From the NCBI RefSeq assembly GCF_016545825.1, contig NC_052622.1, positions 13,211,001-13,275,000 of the forward strand: DNA of 64,000 nt, written 5' to 3'. Below, one piece after another: positions 1 to 11,269 of the stretch (its first letter is position 1; each line of letters begins with the position of its first letter). The notes under the pieces were generated by a model. That model was not told the origin of the DNA and ran no database searches. It worked only from the letters and a program-made list of their open reading frames with translations. Source of the stretch: Eucalyptus grandis (lineage: Eukaryota > Streptophyta > Magnoliopsida > Myrtales > Myrtaceae). Made by a program: the position numbers and the translations under genes.

Positions 1-1773
1 AGCTCAATTATGAAGCGAATGTCTACTCTTTTGGTTTGAGAAGATGGTCTTTTGAAGGAATCGTTTTCTTCGATGAAGTTGGTTTTTCGGATCAAGGATG
101 CTTTCTCAAAGGGTTTTTTCCAAGAGAAAGATCTTGTTTTAAGTTCTGGGGTCGTAAGTGATAAGGACAGATAGCAGTGGCAATAAGAACACATGCGACA
201 ACAGTCCATAAAATTTTTACTTAATGCGTGTGTAGAGAGATGAAAAGATTATGTGAGAAATGACGTATCAATAGGTATTTTTTTTCTTTAAAAAGTAAAA
301 TTTTTATGTCACATCCCTCTTCTTTCATGCCTTATCTAATTAAGTCGATGTACTTTTAACTTGTCTAATCAATTTTTTTTTTTTTACTTTCACTAATTTC
401 CCACATTCCAACATAAAAATCTGGGCAAATCTAGTTGACATGCCCTCTGGAGGAAAACATAGTATGATGGTAGGTCAGCTCACAAATTTTGCGTCAGAAA
501 GACTTGATTATAAAATCCGTCAAAGTATAAAGACTCGAATAGAGTTTAAAAATAAAGAGACTTAATTAGAAAAACCATGTAAGTATATTGATAAAAAAAA
601 TAGAATTTTTCCTTCTGATATTGAGAGAGCCGTCCAAGTATGAAGCCTCGAGGGGCCAAGAAGGCCACTAGTCTGTGATCCAATTGAGGTGATTGGGCAT
701 ACGTCAAGCATGATTTCCCAATCTCAGGAAATGGTCGGCAGGGGAAAGAGCACCATTTGGTTGTGTTCAATTTGATTTTGCGTACAAGTGGAGATCTATT
801 TCCCAGTTTCAGGAATTACATGAAGACAAATTGCAGATCAGAAGAACGGACAGAGACATGTGAATGAACCAAGTTTGTCAACTATACAGTGCTTGAGACC
901 CACGTCTCTTAACTTCACTCATTCACAATGACCAACAAAATGAAAGTCCCTCTGGCATATCTCAAGCATGACAGGTGGGAGGAGGATTTCTCTTGTGCTT
1001 CGATATTAAGAAACGGAAACCGAACTGATCTTAGTGATAGCGACACCGACAGAGGATGATGTTTTCATATACGGGTACCTGAATTTGGTACTCTATTGAA
1101 CTGTTTTGTCCAACCCTCAGGTGAAAGCAACTTGGCAATACATGCAGGCTTATAGACAAAGAGGATGATGCAGAGGCAGCGCATAAGCAAGGCCCACCCA
1201 TTTTTGAGCAAATGTTCTGTGGTCAGAACGAGGTATCATCAACCCCTGTTTTGAGTTGAAACCGATCCAGCCACCTCGTCTTTCCCGGTTTTGAGAACAC
1301 TTCAGATCCCAATGAAGATGTCCGTGCAATAGGTTAGAAAGTCTTAAGGCATTGCCCAGTTTCAGCAAATTGCACACGTCAGGAGACATAAAAAAAAAAA
1401 AAAAAAGCCTAAAGACACCAAATAGGCGATTGTAGAAAAGTAAAACTCAGATTACCAGAACAGATGTAGTTTAATGCAAGGTATGAAAAACATGCAAATC
1501 TGCAATCTTTAGACGGTACTTAAGGACTACCGTGTATCATGATAATCCCTTGAATTCATGCATATATAAAGATTACATTACCCCACTAATAAATCAGACA
1601 TTCATGACAATAAGGCTATTACAGAGTGGATAGGGCCAAACACCAAGTAATGTTGGCCATTCACATAACATTTCTACAAAGTGACATCATTCCTCACAGA
1701 TCAATTGCATATACCTTTCGGTGAATTAAAAAAACACTCAAGCACAAAGAAGGAAGAGTTGGAGGATTTCATA
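1..1773. other. Gene-free stretch downstream of APC11
   Basis: AT-rich sequence with short homopolymer runs (T run near 370, A run near 1390). The open frames are short, not supported by codon bias, and match no family I recognise. A segment at 1300-1390 on the minus strand resembles the HLHxxLK part of the APC11 last exon, but too weakly to call a third copy. This stretch may include the 3' UTR of the APC11 transcript. Confidence 0.5.
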
Positions 1774-1778
1774 CACTT

Positions 1779-1875
1779 TTGGCCTGTAATTCCATAAAAT
1801 TGCTGTTCCTCCTAACTCATGGGGATCGAAGCCTTTGTATTTACCCATTTCAAGACGCAATAAAGATGGGAGGAT
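1779..1875 (-). pseudogene. Decayed tandem copy of APC11 last exon
   Basis: On the plus strand, bases 1840-1869 match 1954-1983 of the real APC11 last exon at all but a few positions (both read tttaccca.ttcaaga.gcaat.aagatgg). The flanking parts, including a CTCATGGGG / ACATGGGGC block and the AAATTGC block that encodes the C-terminus, follow in the same order about 114 bases apart, close to the length of the exon itself (116). Read on the minus strand it starts like LYCVLKWVN and then loses the reading frame and the RING cysteines. It is therefore a partial, decayed exon duplicate lying in the 3' flank or 3' UTR of APC11. The duplication is seen in the sequence; its origin (unequal crossing-over or slippage) is inferred. 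Confidence 0.65.
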
Positions 1876-1892
1876 TTGTGAGTTTTGACTCA

Positions 1893-4059
1893 TCATTCTT
1901 TAAATTGCCATTCCCTCCGACACATGGGGCAATGTGCCTGAGAAGTCTGCGAGTTTACCCACTTCAAGATGCAATGAAGATGGAAAGCATGATTGCATGC
2001 ACCCCACACTGCAGAACAATCACAGAATATGAAATCAATATAACTATTCTTAGAAAGCACCCTTGTTTTACCTTTTTCTTCTTTTTTGTGGCTTCAAGGA
2101 GGGAGAGAGAAGGGCAAATTGGGAAGAAAGGAGAAGTGACCATATCTTTAGAGATATGAAAACATCCATGACACAGGTTCAAGAAATGGGAGTTCAGTTA
2201 CATAGACCGGAAATGACAGCACATCGTGTTTCAGAAAAAAGCCATGCTATTCGACATTATAAACATCCAGTTCCTGTTCAAGTTTTAACTAATTGCAATG
2301 AGCTCAACTTAGAATATCCAAGCTCAGCTTACTTAGCTAAAAAAAAAGCATGAAACAAAAGCTCAACTTGGAACTTTGAATATGAAGGATGATTTGGCCT
2401 CAGACTAATGCTGCATACATTTCGAAACAAGAGCTATATCTAAGATTATTCCTCTTCTAGCAAAAAAAGAAATAAAAAGCCAAGTAAATGGGACCTTCTC
2501 AGAGTGAAGCAAAGAAGTTAGACGCCCAAATTAATTTTTAGCCTTCTGCAAATGTTGAAGAGGAACAACTATTTTATGTTAAACAGCAATTGTTTAGTTT
2601 TTGCTTGAATTGCTTATAAAGTACAGGGCATTTAGCCTAGCTTGAAGCCTTGTTGACTATGTAGAGATATTTCAGATTCAAATGCAGACATCTTAGAGGA
2701 GAAATGCAGGAAATCTCCATCTATATTCAAGAGGCAATATCAGCTATAACATCATACCTTACTAAGAAAAGAGTGGGGAACGGTAAAAACTTACTCAGTG
2801 GACAATCATCTCCAGGGAGTTTACAGTCAGGACAACAGCCATCGAAGGCCATCCTACAAATTCCACACGTTTCATCCTGGGCATCCCAAGTCCATGAAGC
2901 GACAGCATGCCATCTGTGGTTCAGATAAACAGAAGATTTAGGGTTCCACAGCCACTACAAATGAACAAGTCCTTCCCTCTTTATTACATATCTACAAATG
3001 CCTATTGTAGCTATCTGCTAAAGGTGAGTACTTACTCTGTTCAATAACACCAGCAGGAATTCAGGAAAAAATAGGTCAAGGAAAACTGTCCCCACAGAGT
3101 AGAACATTTGTAACAAAACAATGAAGCAGATGCTTGCTACCAGTTGATGTTAGTCTCCAAACAATTCTGTGAAAATGAATCAAAACATTGACCATGGCAA
3201 GTTCTATGTGGGAATTATAAGCAGATAAATCCAAAATTCAAGCCTCCTTTTCTACTGGCTATTCTTGATGTATGTGTGCCCGCACATGTGCATGCTTCTG
3301 TTCTTGTGCACAAGCATGCACACCCGTGTGTTTTTGAGTTTGCACAAAAAATGCACATGCATTGTGCATGCACCTGTTTGAGTAATGAATTTATGCAAAT
3401 TAAAGAGAACATTTTCACTTCTGTTGTCCTTGAAATGGTTCACAATGTGAAGAATATCATTGCTTCCTTTTTTATATTAAGAATGAAAGCAAATAGTAAA
3501 GACAGATAAATGGCCGTCAAAAGAAGCAATGAGAAGGAAAACAAATGAGTAATAGCAGGAGGACAACGTAGTAGTAGAGAGAAAATCAGGAGCATAGAAC
3601 CTACTACAAGTTAAATCTCTCGTCTAAGTTGTATGTCTGATCATATATAAGTTTGTTGTTTCATGAATAAGAAAATGACAATAACTGATTTTGATACTTA
3701 TGGGGCGAAGAAAAAGGATATATATGATCACTGGCCAATTAAAAGGGAAAGAATGAAAGATGTATTAGTAATTGATTGTGGAAGGATCCATTCCTGAATG
3801 AGAAAAGGTTTAAATTACACAAATGCAATATCTAGGAAACAGCTACATATGGATCAAATCTTGGTCAGATGGCACAGGGAATCAAATGACAGCCTGACGG
3901 CACAAAGAAAAAAAGCCAACAAAGCTCTCGTTACTGGACTGTTTATTATTTATTTTATGCAGAAAACAAACAAATTAACTGGCCAGTTTATGAATGTATT
4001 GGGCAGCATGAAGCGCAGCCAGGCATTGTGCGAAGGATACTCAAGAGCTTGACTTTCAT
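1893..4059 (-). CDS. APC11: Anaphase-promoting complex subunit 11 (RING-H2)
   Basis: Three coding exons on the minus strand: 4059-4040 (MKVKLL plus part of Arg), 2913-2795 and 2008-1893, giving 84 residues, the usual length of APC11. The product is the RING-H2 subunit that, with APC2, forms the catalytic core of the APC/C ubiquitin ligase and recruits the E2, driving destruction of cyclins and securin. Visible landmarks are RWHAVASWTWDAQDETCGIC, then DGCCPDCKLPGDDCPL, WGACNHAFHLHCILKW and CPMCRREWQFKE; all zinc-ligand Cys and His are present. Exon 2 ends on a GTAAGT-type donor and exon 3 starts after CTGCAG. The split codon at this junction gives Met where relatives have Ile or Val. Intron 1 is odd: it opens with GTATCCTT, a perfect U12-type donor, but the in-frame junction does not use ordinary terminal dinucleotides (see findings). 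The start is fixed by the conserved MKVK(I/L)L beginning. Confidence 0.93.
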
Positions 4060-5330
4060 CCTGGTTTTCTGCAAAACCAACAAAAACAAAAATGACCATG
4101 ATGTTTAGTTGTGCAGTACACAACACACAATAAAGATATGCAAAACCTGTGAAATATGGTAGCCCAATGAATATATGAACATTCACATTGGTCATCTCAA
4201 AGGAAACTTTACTGGGTTCCTGGAACATGCGAGGGAAGAGAATTTGATTTTTCTTTTCTTTTTAACCCCACTTTGCCTCAGGACAATCATCCATTTACAT
4301 AAGAAACCCACTGGCCAATGTTGCCATGGGCCGACCGGTTCACAATCTTCTAAACATTCTGTGTGGTTCATGCAAGTTAGTTTCATTCTATCCAAGCCAA
4401 GCCTCCATCACTCCGTGGTTGCTAGGGGTGTCAACGGGTCGGGTTGGGTTTTGATGTTACTCGACCCAACCTGAATCATAAGGGATGTGTGCTCCGATCC
4501 GACCCTAAAAGCATACGACCAGAAGAAAAAAAAATCCTGCTCACCAAAGTTCACAGACAACAATCGAAAGGATCCCAAACAAACATCAAACCCAGCTTCA
4601 AAGTAAGCTCCCAAATTCGCACATCACACAGAGTGGGTCTTGCTCTGGAAAAACAACTGTGCTCAACTTTGGGGAAAAGGGATGAATCCCAAAAATGAAC
4701 ACAGGGAACACAAGGATCTAGAAACAAGAGAAAATCACAAACGCACGCAGGTTCTACCCAACTACATCACCGCACGAATTCAAACGCAGACCAACGCGTA
4801 AAGAAGACGAAGCCCCACACCACGACTGAATCCAAAAAGCACAAGCAGAAGAGAGTGCATTGTCACTAAGATCGAGCTCAGACTCTCCGACTACCAAAAA
4901 AACCGCACAACGAGCTCAGTCGCAGGCGACAACTATGCCAGTTCGGCAATCGCCACCTGAGGAGGACGGCCTCAATAGAACAAACGGCAAGCTAAGCGGA
5001 CAATGCATCTCGAAATATGCGCGCGCGCGGAGCGGCGAGCCCTCTCGATGGCCGCCGGCGAATCGGCACCGGCGGCGAAAGTAGAAAGGAACGAGCGGCG
5101 GAGCGCGCGGGGAGCCGAAGAATCCAAAAATACTCCAAACCTAGAGATAGAGAGAGAGACGGAGAGAGGCTCACCGGAGGAGAAGAGGAGGCGGAGGCGG
5201 AGGAGGAGGAGGCGGCGGAGGAGGAGAGACGGCGGAGGAATGCGTGCTTTGTTCGGCCGCGCCGGTGCTCGTCGCTAGGGTATTTTCAGGAGAGATTCCG
5301 CAGTTTCAGCTGGCTCGCGGCCGTCCAATG
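4060..5330 (-). promoter_or_regulatory. APC11 5' leader intron and GC-rich promoter region
   Basis: The ATG of APC11 lies 9 bases after a good acceptor (TTTGCAG, minus strand, near 4068), so the leader is probably spliced. A matching donor (CCG|GTGAGCC) sits at 5175/5174, inside a GC-rich, CpG-rich block at about 4990-5330 that contains (GGA)n / (TCC)n stretches typical of plant 5' leaders. I infer a non-coding first exon around 5175-5270 and the promoter beyond it. The open frames across 4860-5331 are compositional and match nothing. Confidence 0.5.
4424..4510. repeat. hAT-like terminal motif fragment
   Basis: The plus strand reads CTAGGGGTGTCAACGGGTCG, the start motif often seen at ends of plant hAT-type non-autonomous elements. 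It is followed by an inverted GGGTCGGGTTGGG / CGACCCAACCTGA pair. No second terminus or target duplication was found, so this is probably a fragment inside the APC11 leader intron. Confidence 0.4.
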
Positions 5331-6485
5331 AAGCGGCGACACGTCAGCGGATGCGGTCCAGGTGGATATTTTGGTTTGGCGGTAGTATAGCCTAGGCAGT
5401 ATTTAGAATCGGGTCACTTAATTTTGATCTCTGTTATTTTAGTGCGCTGAACTTTCACTTTTTGCTTTAAATTTGTCCGAGCAAACGCCACGTCGGCCCT
5501 TAAAACAAACTTATAAATTCTTTAAAAGTAAAATATATGTATCATATGGAGAAAAAGAAAGGGACGTAAGGAATCATTACCCTCCTCCACCTCCGACAAA
5601 GGCGTCATGGAGCCTTTAGCATCATTGCAAAGGGCACCACCACCATTTACGGCTCAAAATGACGTGATCCGGTGCAAGCATCGATAGAGGGTCAGGCGAC
5701 CCTTTGTCGTTGTTGTAGTTGGCCACGCCATCCAATGCCAAGGTGGGGAGGGTCGGGCATTCTCTACCGCCAATATGAGAGTGTTAAGTAAATCCTATTG
5801 TCGCTAAAAATTGAAAGGCAAGGCGGGTTGTGAATCCTCTATCGTCGCAAGGAGAGAGCCAGCAACCCTAAGGTGCCACCCATTTCTTTGTTTTTTTCTT
5901 TACCATTTTGTTTTGATAAAGGCTAGAATAGGCAGCGAAAAGATGGGGGAAAAGACATTAGAGAATAGAATTTGGAAAAGCAATGGTAAAGTTGGGTGAA
6001 AAATAACATAAATATTTCTATCTCAGTTTGTAATGGTTGTTTATTATTCCTCGACATTGAATTAGATTTTTCAATTGTAGGGGGAGATCCTGTCTTCAAC
6101 TATGTTTACAATCTATGGACCTAAAAATCCCCAAATATGTTTGGTGGTCTCCCTTTCTCTCTTGTAGGGAAAATTTCAAATCAAGATTTAAAGTTGCCAT
6201 TTAATTTTTAATAAGTATCTAAACTGACCATTTAATTTGAAATGACTCACCAAATTGGCCAAATTTTCGACGGTCGGCGAGCATATGCTTATTTTGACTA
6301 TATGAGTAGGGACACTTTTGTTTAGAGACATTTCTTTTTCTTCTTTTTATTTTCCTATATTTTCACTGTTCATCCTCTCCATACTAGGTGGGAGCTTTGG
6401 AGGGAAGTTGCAGGTCTCAAGCTCACTCCTACACTCCTACTCACCAACGAGACAAGCCGGTGAGGATTGATTTCGAGCTCTCACT
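5331..6485. other. Intergenic, no gene seen
   Basis: Mixed AT-rich sequence. A short open frame at 5811-5999 matches no family. The segment at 5590-5870 is richer in GC and reads like degenerate transposon-derived sequence, but I cannot assign it. Confidence 0.4.
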
Positions 6486-6490
6486 ACTAA

Positions 6491-7368
6491 TAGGGATGAG
6501 CATGATCTGGGTGGACAGTTTTTACCTTGGAACTGGAACCGTCCACTAAGGATCAGTTCTAAAAAATTGGATTTGGGACCTACTCGTTGGTTCCATGGAT
6601 CCACTCATAAGTCGAATTACCGGTTCGGTCTGGTTCTCGAGTGAGTCCATGGAACCAGTCTCCAATGCCTACAAAACTTGTTCGGCCTGATATTCGAGTT
6701 GAATTACAAGCCATTAATTTGATTAATGATTGAAAATTATAATACAAAACAAATAGATAATACTCATTAAATAAAAACTTAATTTCTTTGAAGGTCATGG
6801 TGTGATCCTCTTGAGGTTTCCCGATACTAAAAACATGTGGAAAATTAAACTCCAAGTTAAAAGTCCTAACCTCCATAGAAGTTAAAACATTAATCGCTTG
6901 ATTCATCTCTTTTCAATGTCAACCTAATTTAATCATGGGAAATGTTAATAAGAGACCTAATTATACTCTTAAGATGATCCATTGGCTCTTGTGGATATTT
7001 CCAATCGGTTCTCCCATTCCTTTATATTTATTTATTTTGTTTTGGTTGAGAAAGTAAGTAAATGGATAAATGGAATTAAAAAAAGAAGAAGTATGGGGTT
7101 AATCCTATTATACACATTCAATCTATATATATAGTCTAAAAGTACAAAATAATTAAGTAATTGGGATGAATTCTTTTTAAAAATATATATTCATATATTT
7201 TGATCCGGTCCGAGTGGGTGGACGGGCGGATCCGCGCATGGAACCAGGAATCGGACCGATATTCACTAATTCCATTAAATTGGAATCGAGAACCGGACCA
7301 ATTCCCATGGGAATAGCCGGTTTCGGTTTCGGTTCTAAGCGATTCCTAAGTTTTTTTACACACGCCTA
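6491..7368. mobile_element. Putative non-autonomous hAT-like element
   Basis: The left end reads TAGGGATGAGCATGATCTGG and the right end on the opposite strand reads TTAGGCGTGTGTAAAAA, a loose inverted pair. Both ends are followed inward by blocks rich in GGTTC, GAACC, ACCGG and CCGGT (6520-6670 and 7200-7345), while the middle is AT-rich and without a transposase. This layout (complementary GC-richer arms, AT-rich core) is common in plant non-autonomous hAT elements. I did not find a convincing 8-bp target duplication, so the limits are approximate. Confidence 0.4.
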
Positions 7369-7498
7369 ATTGTTAGACCATATTAGCTTTCTTGATCCTT
7401 CGAACGATTAGGACCATAGGGAGAACCCCTAACATTGCAAGAACATCTAATAACATCGATACTGCTATGTTGTGTAAGGATGCTTATTCTTTGTGCCT

Positions 7499-8218
7499 CA
7501 TAACAATTGCAAAGATGAAATCTTAAGAGCTCTCGCTACATCATCAATGCAAAAACCCTGTCCCATCATGTAATGAGAGCTTGCTAGCACACTAGTTGAA
7601 ACAAAGAAGCCAACACACATGAACTCGTGGAAAATCAATGACAAATCCACTTTGAAGGACAAGATTAGCTTCTTGGGTTTCGCCAAACTAGGTGCAATTA
7701 TCATATTGATCACTTTCTCGCTGGAATTGTAATTAACCCACGCCTGCATCGCCAACCACTCTTCAGATTAATATCTAGCTTGCTCAAGTCATTGTCGGCG
7801 ACGTTACAGGTGGTCGGAGCAGAAGCATTCGACACCAAGCTGCTGATGTTGATCCCAACATGGTTGTCATTAATGTTGTCGAACTTGAAGTCCTGGACAC
7901 GTGAACTCGACAGTAAAAAGATGGTTAAAGAACTGACATGATTGGCATTGAGGAGGCCCGGATATTGGCCGGACAGGGCCCAAAGGTCCATGGTAGCGGA
8001 GACAACGAAGGCGAGGTCACGACCAATAAATTCGGGTACTTAGGGACAACGGCGAAAACAAAGGAGGACTTGTCGCCACCATGAGAGTTCTTGAAGCGGA
8101 GTAGGAAGAGTTGAATGCATGGCCCATTAGGTGACTCGTCTTGTTGGTGAGCTCGAGGTCGCCATTGTTGTTGAGGAAGAAGATTAAGGTGAATTCGAGA
8201 CTTGCAACTTTGCTCCAA
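7499..8218 (-). pseudogene. Broken legume-lectin domain of L-type LecRK
   Basis: The minus strand holds, in order but in different frames, the pieces of a legume-type lectin ectodomain: near 8100-8190 NGDLELTNKTSHLMGHAF; near 8030-8080 FVFAVVPKYPNL; near 7790-7890 FDNINDNHVGINISSLVSN; near 7570-7750 AMQAWVNYNSSEKV, LAKPKK, DLSLIFHEFMCVGF and SSHY. These are the classic landmarks of L-type lectin receptor kinases (cell-surface receptors of defence and stress). At least two frame changes and an in-frame stop break it. It ends near the ARAL.ISSL segment that normally closes the lectin domain; no transmembrane or kinase part follows in the window. It is a truncated, non-functional remnant. Confidence 0.75.
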
Positions 8219-8221
8219 GCA

Positions 8222-10800
8222 TAAGTACAGAGAAGATGAACTGTGAAAAGATTAAAAGATAAAAATTAAAAAAGAAGAAGAAAGAAATGTCTTTGGAAGA
8301 TTATGTCCCTAGTTGTGCTGCCAAAATAAGCATGTGCTCGCTAGCCAAAGAAGATTTGACTTGACGAGCTTAGTCCTTTATTTGAGGTCAAATAGCAACT
8401 TTATACCCTTATTTAAGACAATATTCATTTTAGATCCTCTTTTGAAAAAACTCATCGACTTCGAAGTCTTATTTAAAATTTTCCCTCTTTCTTATAATCT
8501 CGTGTTTCTACAATAAGTTAGGTGAAAGACTATGTCAATGTTGTACATTCATTTTTCAAATGTATGTTCTTAGAATATTACTTCTAGTACATTTTGTCTG
8601 TTTCGTGGATAATTTATTGTCCTGTATGAACAAGCATGCACATTAGGATGGTTGAGGATGATAATGGATATTTCTTAGTAGTTTATTTACATATATACGT
8701 AGACACCATATTGAGCACGTTACACTTATCCAAGTTATATCTCCGGTACCTTTTATGCTACACTTTTGTATATTGATAAAGTTTTCATCTTATGTTTGTA
8801 ATGATACTTATGGCCCATTTGATTATCCAACTAAGTGCTGCAAATTAAAAATTCAGCACTTTCAGTAATGTGATTAAGTTTCATCATGACCTTGAATAAA
8901 ATTGACTGAAATGATTTAATTGAGTAAAAAATAAACTAAAACTGGTATGCAAGGGAGGATTTGCTCAATTCGTTAATAGAAAAATAATTGCTGGTAATTA
9001 GAATATTACTAAATATATTGATAAAAGCAACCGACAATGGTAATTGTTTTCTACTTCGGTAATAGGTTAATAACATATGGCAATTAATTTTGATCATTAT
9101 CATACATCATCTTAATTAATTTTCAACACTTTTTAAAGCTCGCTACTTAAATTTTCAACAATTAATTTGTAGTTTTACCAAATATGCTGTTACTCAATAG
9201 GATCTATCAATTTTGATTATCATGATTTTATATACATAAAAAGTTTTATCAAGATTTATTATTAAAATAAATCCTTTTTATTTTTTAGGGAAATGTCAAT
9301 TTAGATTCTCCATAGCGTTGGTCTATAGACTACTTTGAAGGTAAAAGATTAAAAAAAAAAAAAAAACCCCCAAGTTGTGATTAAGTTATTATGTGTGCAT
9401 GAGTTATTTTTTGTTGCACAGTGCGCAGGTTCATGACTAGTATAAAGCAATTGAAGTGACAAGACTTTATTTTTAACTGAGGGAGTCGAAAAGTCTTTTT
9501 TCTCTCCTCTCTCTTTTCCCATCGTTTTCTTCAACCTTTAGCCATGGGAGAAATGGAGGAGGGTTTGAGCTAATCTCACCCTCCCCTTCTTCTCTTTTTA
9601 GTTGATTTTGTTTGCATTTTATTGTTCTTTGTTTACTTTTTCTTCTTTCCCAATTTATATTTGGGAGCTTTCTTCTCCCGGTCTAGTCCTCAATTCAAGA
9701 ATTTGAACTCTCTCGATTTGATTCTAGATTTGGATGCTATCTTTTCTCGATTTAGATCTGGGAGTTTAATAAATATGCTTTTGGGATTCAATGCCCCTCT
9801 ACTCTATTTATGTACAGGTTTTATGCCTTAAGTCCTAATGATGATCGTAGTAGTTTTGGCATGTTGTTGAATTATAAAAAGTTTGTCCATCCACATGTTA
9901 GATATGTATTTGTTTAACCTATTATAGTTGTTTTCGTATAACGATGTATAGAGGAAGCCAAACTTAGGCGTACACTACCAATTGACAATGTAGTAATTAT
10001 TAAAGAAATAATTTCCGGCGTGTGCTCATCACTAATAAAGACACAAGATTTAGTGATCAATCGTCCATTTTGTTTGATAGATTTGTTCATGTGGAATGAG
10101 TTAGTTAAATGCTCCATCGATCCTCCTTGTGTTCTAGATTTCGGCTTTGTTTTTCAGTAGTCATACTCTGTTTCGATTTACTTTGTCATTAACTATGTAC
10201 TTCTGCATCATTTTGAATAATGAATATAATTTTCTTTCGACCAAAAAAAGAAAAACTAGTCACATTACTTCAATTTAATAAATCGAGTCGACTGAACTTT
10301 TTTTCTTGAATTCCTCTATGTTGAGGGATTGAATTCCAAACCCAAAATTGAATATTATCGCCTCATCCCCACCTTTATTGTGAACCCAAATGCACAACGA
10401 ACGTGATCAATTGAAATCCTCAAGTAAGAGAAGATTCCCAATCCATAATTAAACCGTCCGAGAAACAATGGATAATAGCATAAATAATCTTTCGAACTTC
10501 AATTCAATATACAATGCTAACTTTGAACTTTAAATTATTTGCAATATGATATATGGACTTTGGCCAAGTATATAATGTTGTCTTTAGACTATTAATTTGC
10601 TCTACATGATTTTTGAATTATCGATAAATATTTAATGTAATTCTTAAATCACACGAAAATGTTTAAAAGTTTATATATCACATTGAATATTAAATTAAAA
10701 TTTATGGATTGAATTAAATGAATTAAAATAATAGTAACAGCAATAATGACGATGACAAGGATAGTGCTCGTTCTTATCCGTTTCGCCATGTTCCTCGAAT
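8222..10800. other. Intergenic, AT-rich, no gene seen
   Basis: Long AT-rich spacer with homopolymer runs (A run near 9350-9366) and short frames that match no family. Segments around 8810-9000 and 10470-10700 have the look of decayed MITE sequence, but no clean inverted ends or target duplications were found. Confidence 0.45.
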
Positions 10801-10903
10801 CACATGCCCACACCTTCCTATCTCCCACAGTTTCACCCTCTCTCTCTCTCCCTGGTTTCTCTTCTTAGCCTCGCGTCTCCGTTGTCTCTCGCGTCTCCGT
10901 CCG

Positions 10904-10912
10904 GTATAAATC
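10904..10912 (+). promoter_or_regulatory. TATA box of the small PDCD4-like gene
   Basis: GTATAAATC lies 51-59 bases before the ATG at 10963. It is preceded by a CT-rich tract with a short tandem copy of CTCGCGTCTCCGT. With the usual spacing of about 30 bases, transcription would start near 10935-10940, which excludes the more upstream ATG at 10804 as the start of the protein. Confidence 0.6.
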
Positions 10913-10962
10913 CCTCGCACCCATTTCCCACCACCACCACCCGATCATCGATCCATCGCAAG

Positions 10963-11244
10963 ATGAAGAACGCGGGCAAGAGCAGCAGCAACAGCCCCAG
11001 GGCCAACCCGAGGCCCGACGCGAGGAAGGACCGGAAGTCGGCGACGGGGGTGAACGGGTCGCCGAAGAAGGGCGGCCACGGGGGCAAGTTCACGTGGTCC
11101 GGCGACGGGTACTCGCGGGCCGAGATGGGGCTCGCGAGGGAGGACGCCGTGGACGCCAAGGACCCCAACTTCGAAGATCCGAGGACGAGGACGAGAACAA
11201 GGGTCGGACTCGGGACGCTTGACCGGACTGTAGATATTTGCTGA
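10963..11244 (+). CDS. Small basic protein with PDCD4-like GGxGGK motif
   Basis: Single-exon gene of 93 residues, starting MKNAGKSSSNSPRANPRP. It has a basic Ser/Pro-rich N-terminus, then SPKKGGHGGKFTWSG and VDAKDPNFEDP. The spacing and residues recall the segment before or after the MA3 domains of PDCD4-type translation regulators (PKKGG.GGK..WG, then VD.KDPNYD), but no MA3 domain is present. I believe this is a family of short plant proteins of unknown role; an effect on translation is only a guess from the motif. The start is chosen because a TATA box at 10904 lies too close for the upstream ATG at 10804. AATAAA at 11261 is a possible polyadenylation signal. Oddity: after NFEDP the frame turns Arg/Thr-rich, whereas the neighbouring frame continues acidic and ends at 11222, so one base may be missing near 11180 (see findings). 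Confidence 0.6.
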   Translation: MKNAGKSSSNSPRANPRPDARKDRKSATGVNGSPKKGGHGGKFTWSGDGYSRAEMGLAREDAVDAKDPNFEDPRTRTRTRVGLGTLDRTVDIC

Positions 11245-11269
11245 TGTTTGATGAACGATCAATAAACGA

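Noticed and set aside
3270..3390. TGCA/CATG-rich palindromic patch in APC11 intron 1, considered as a structured RNA or hairpin element
   Set aside because: Only short alternating TGCATG words, without one long continuous stem; best seen as simple-sequence drift.
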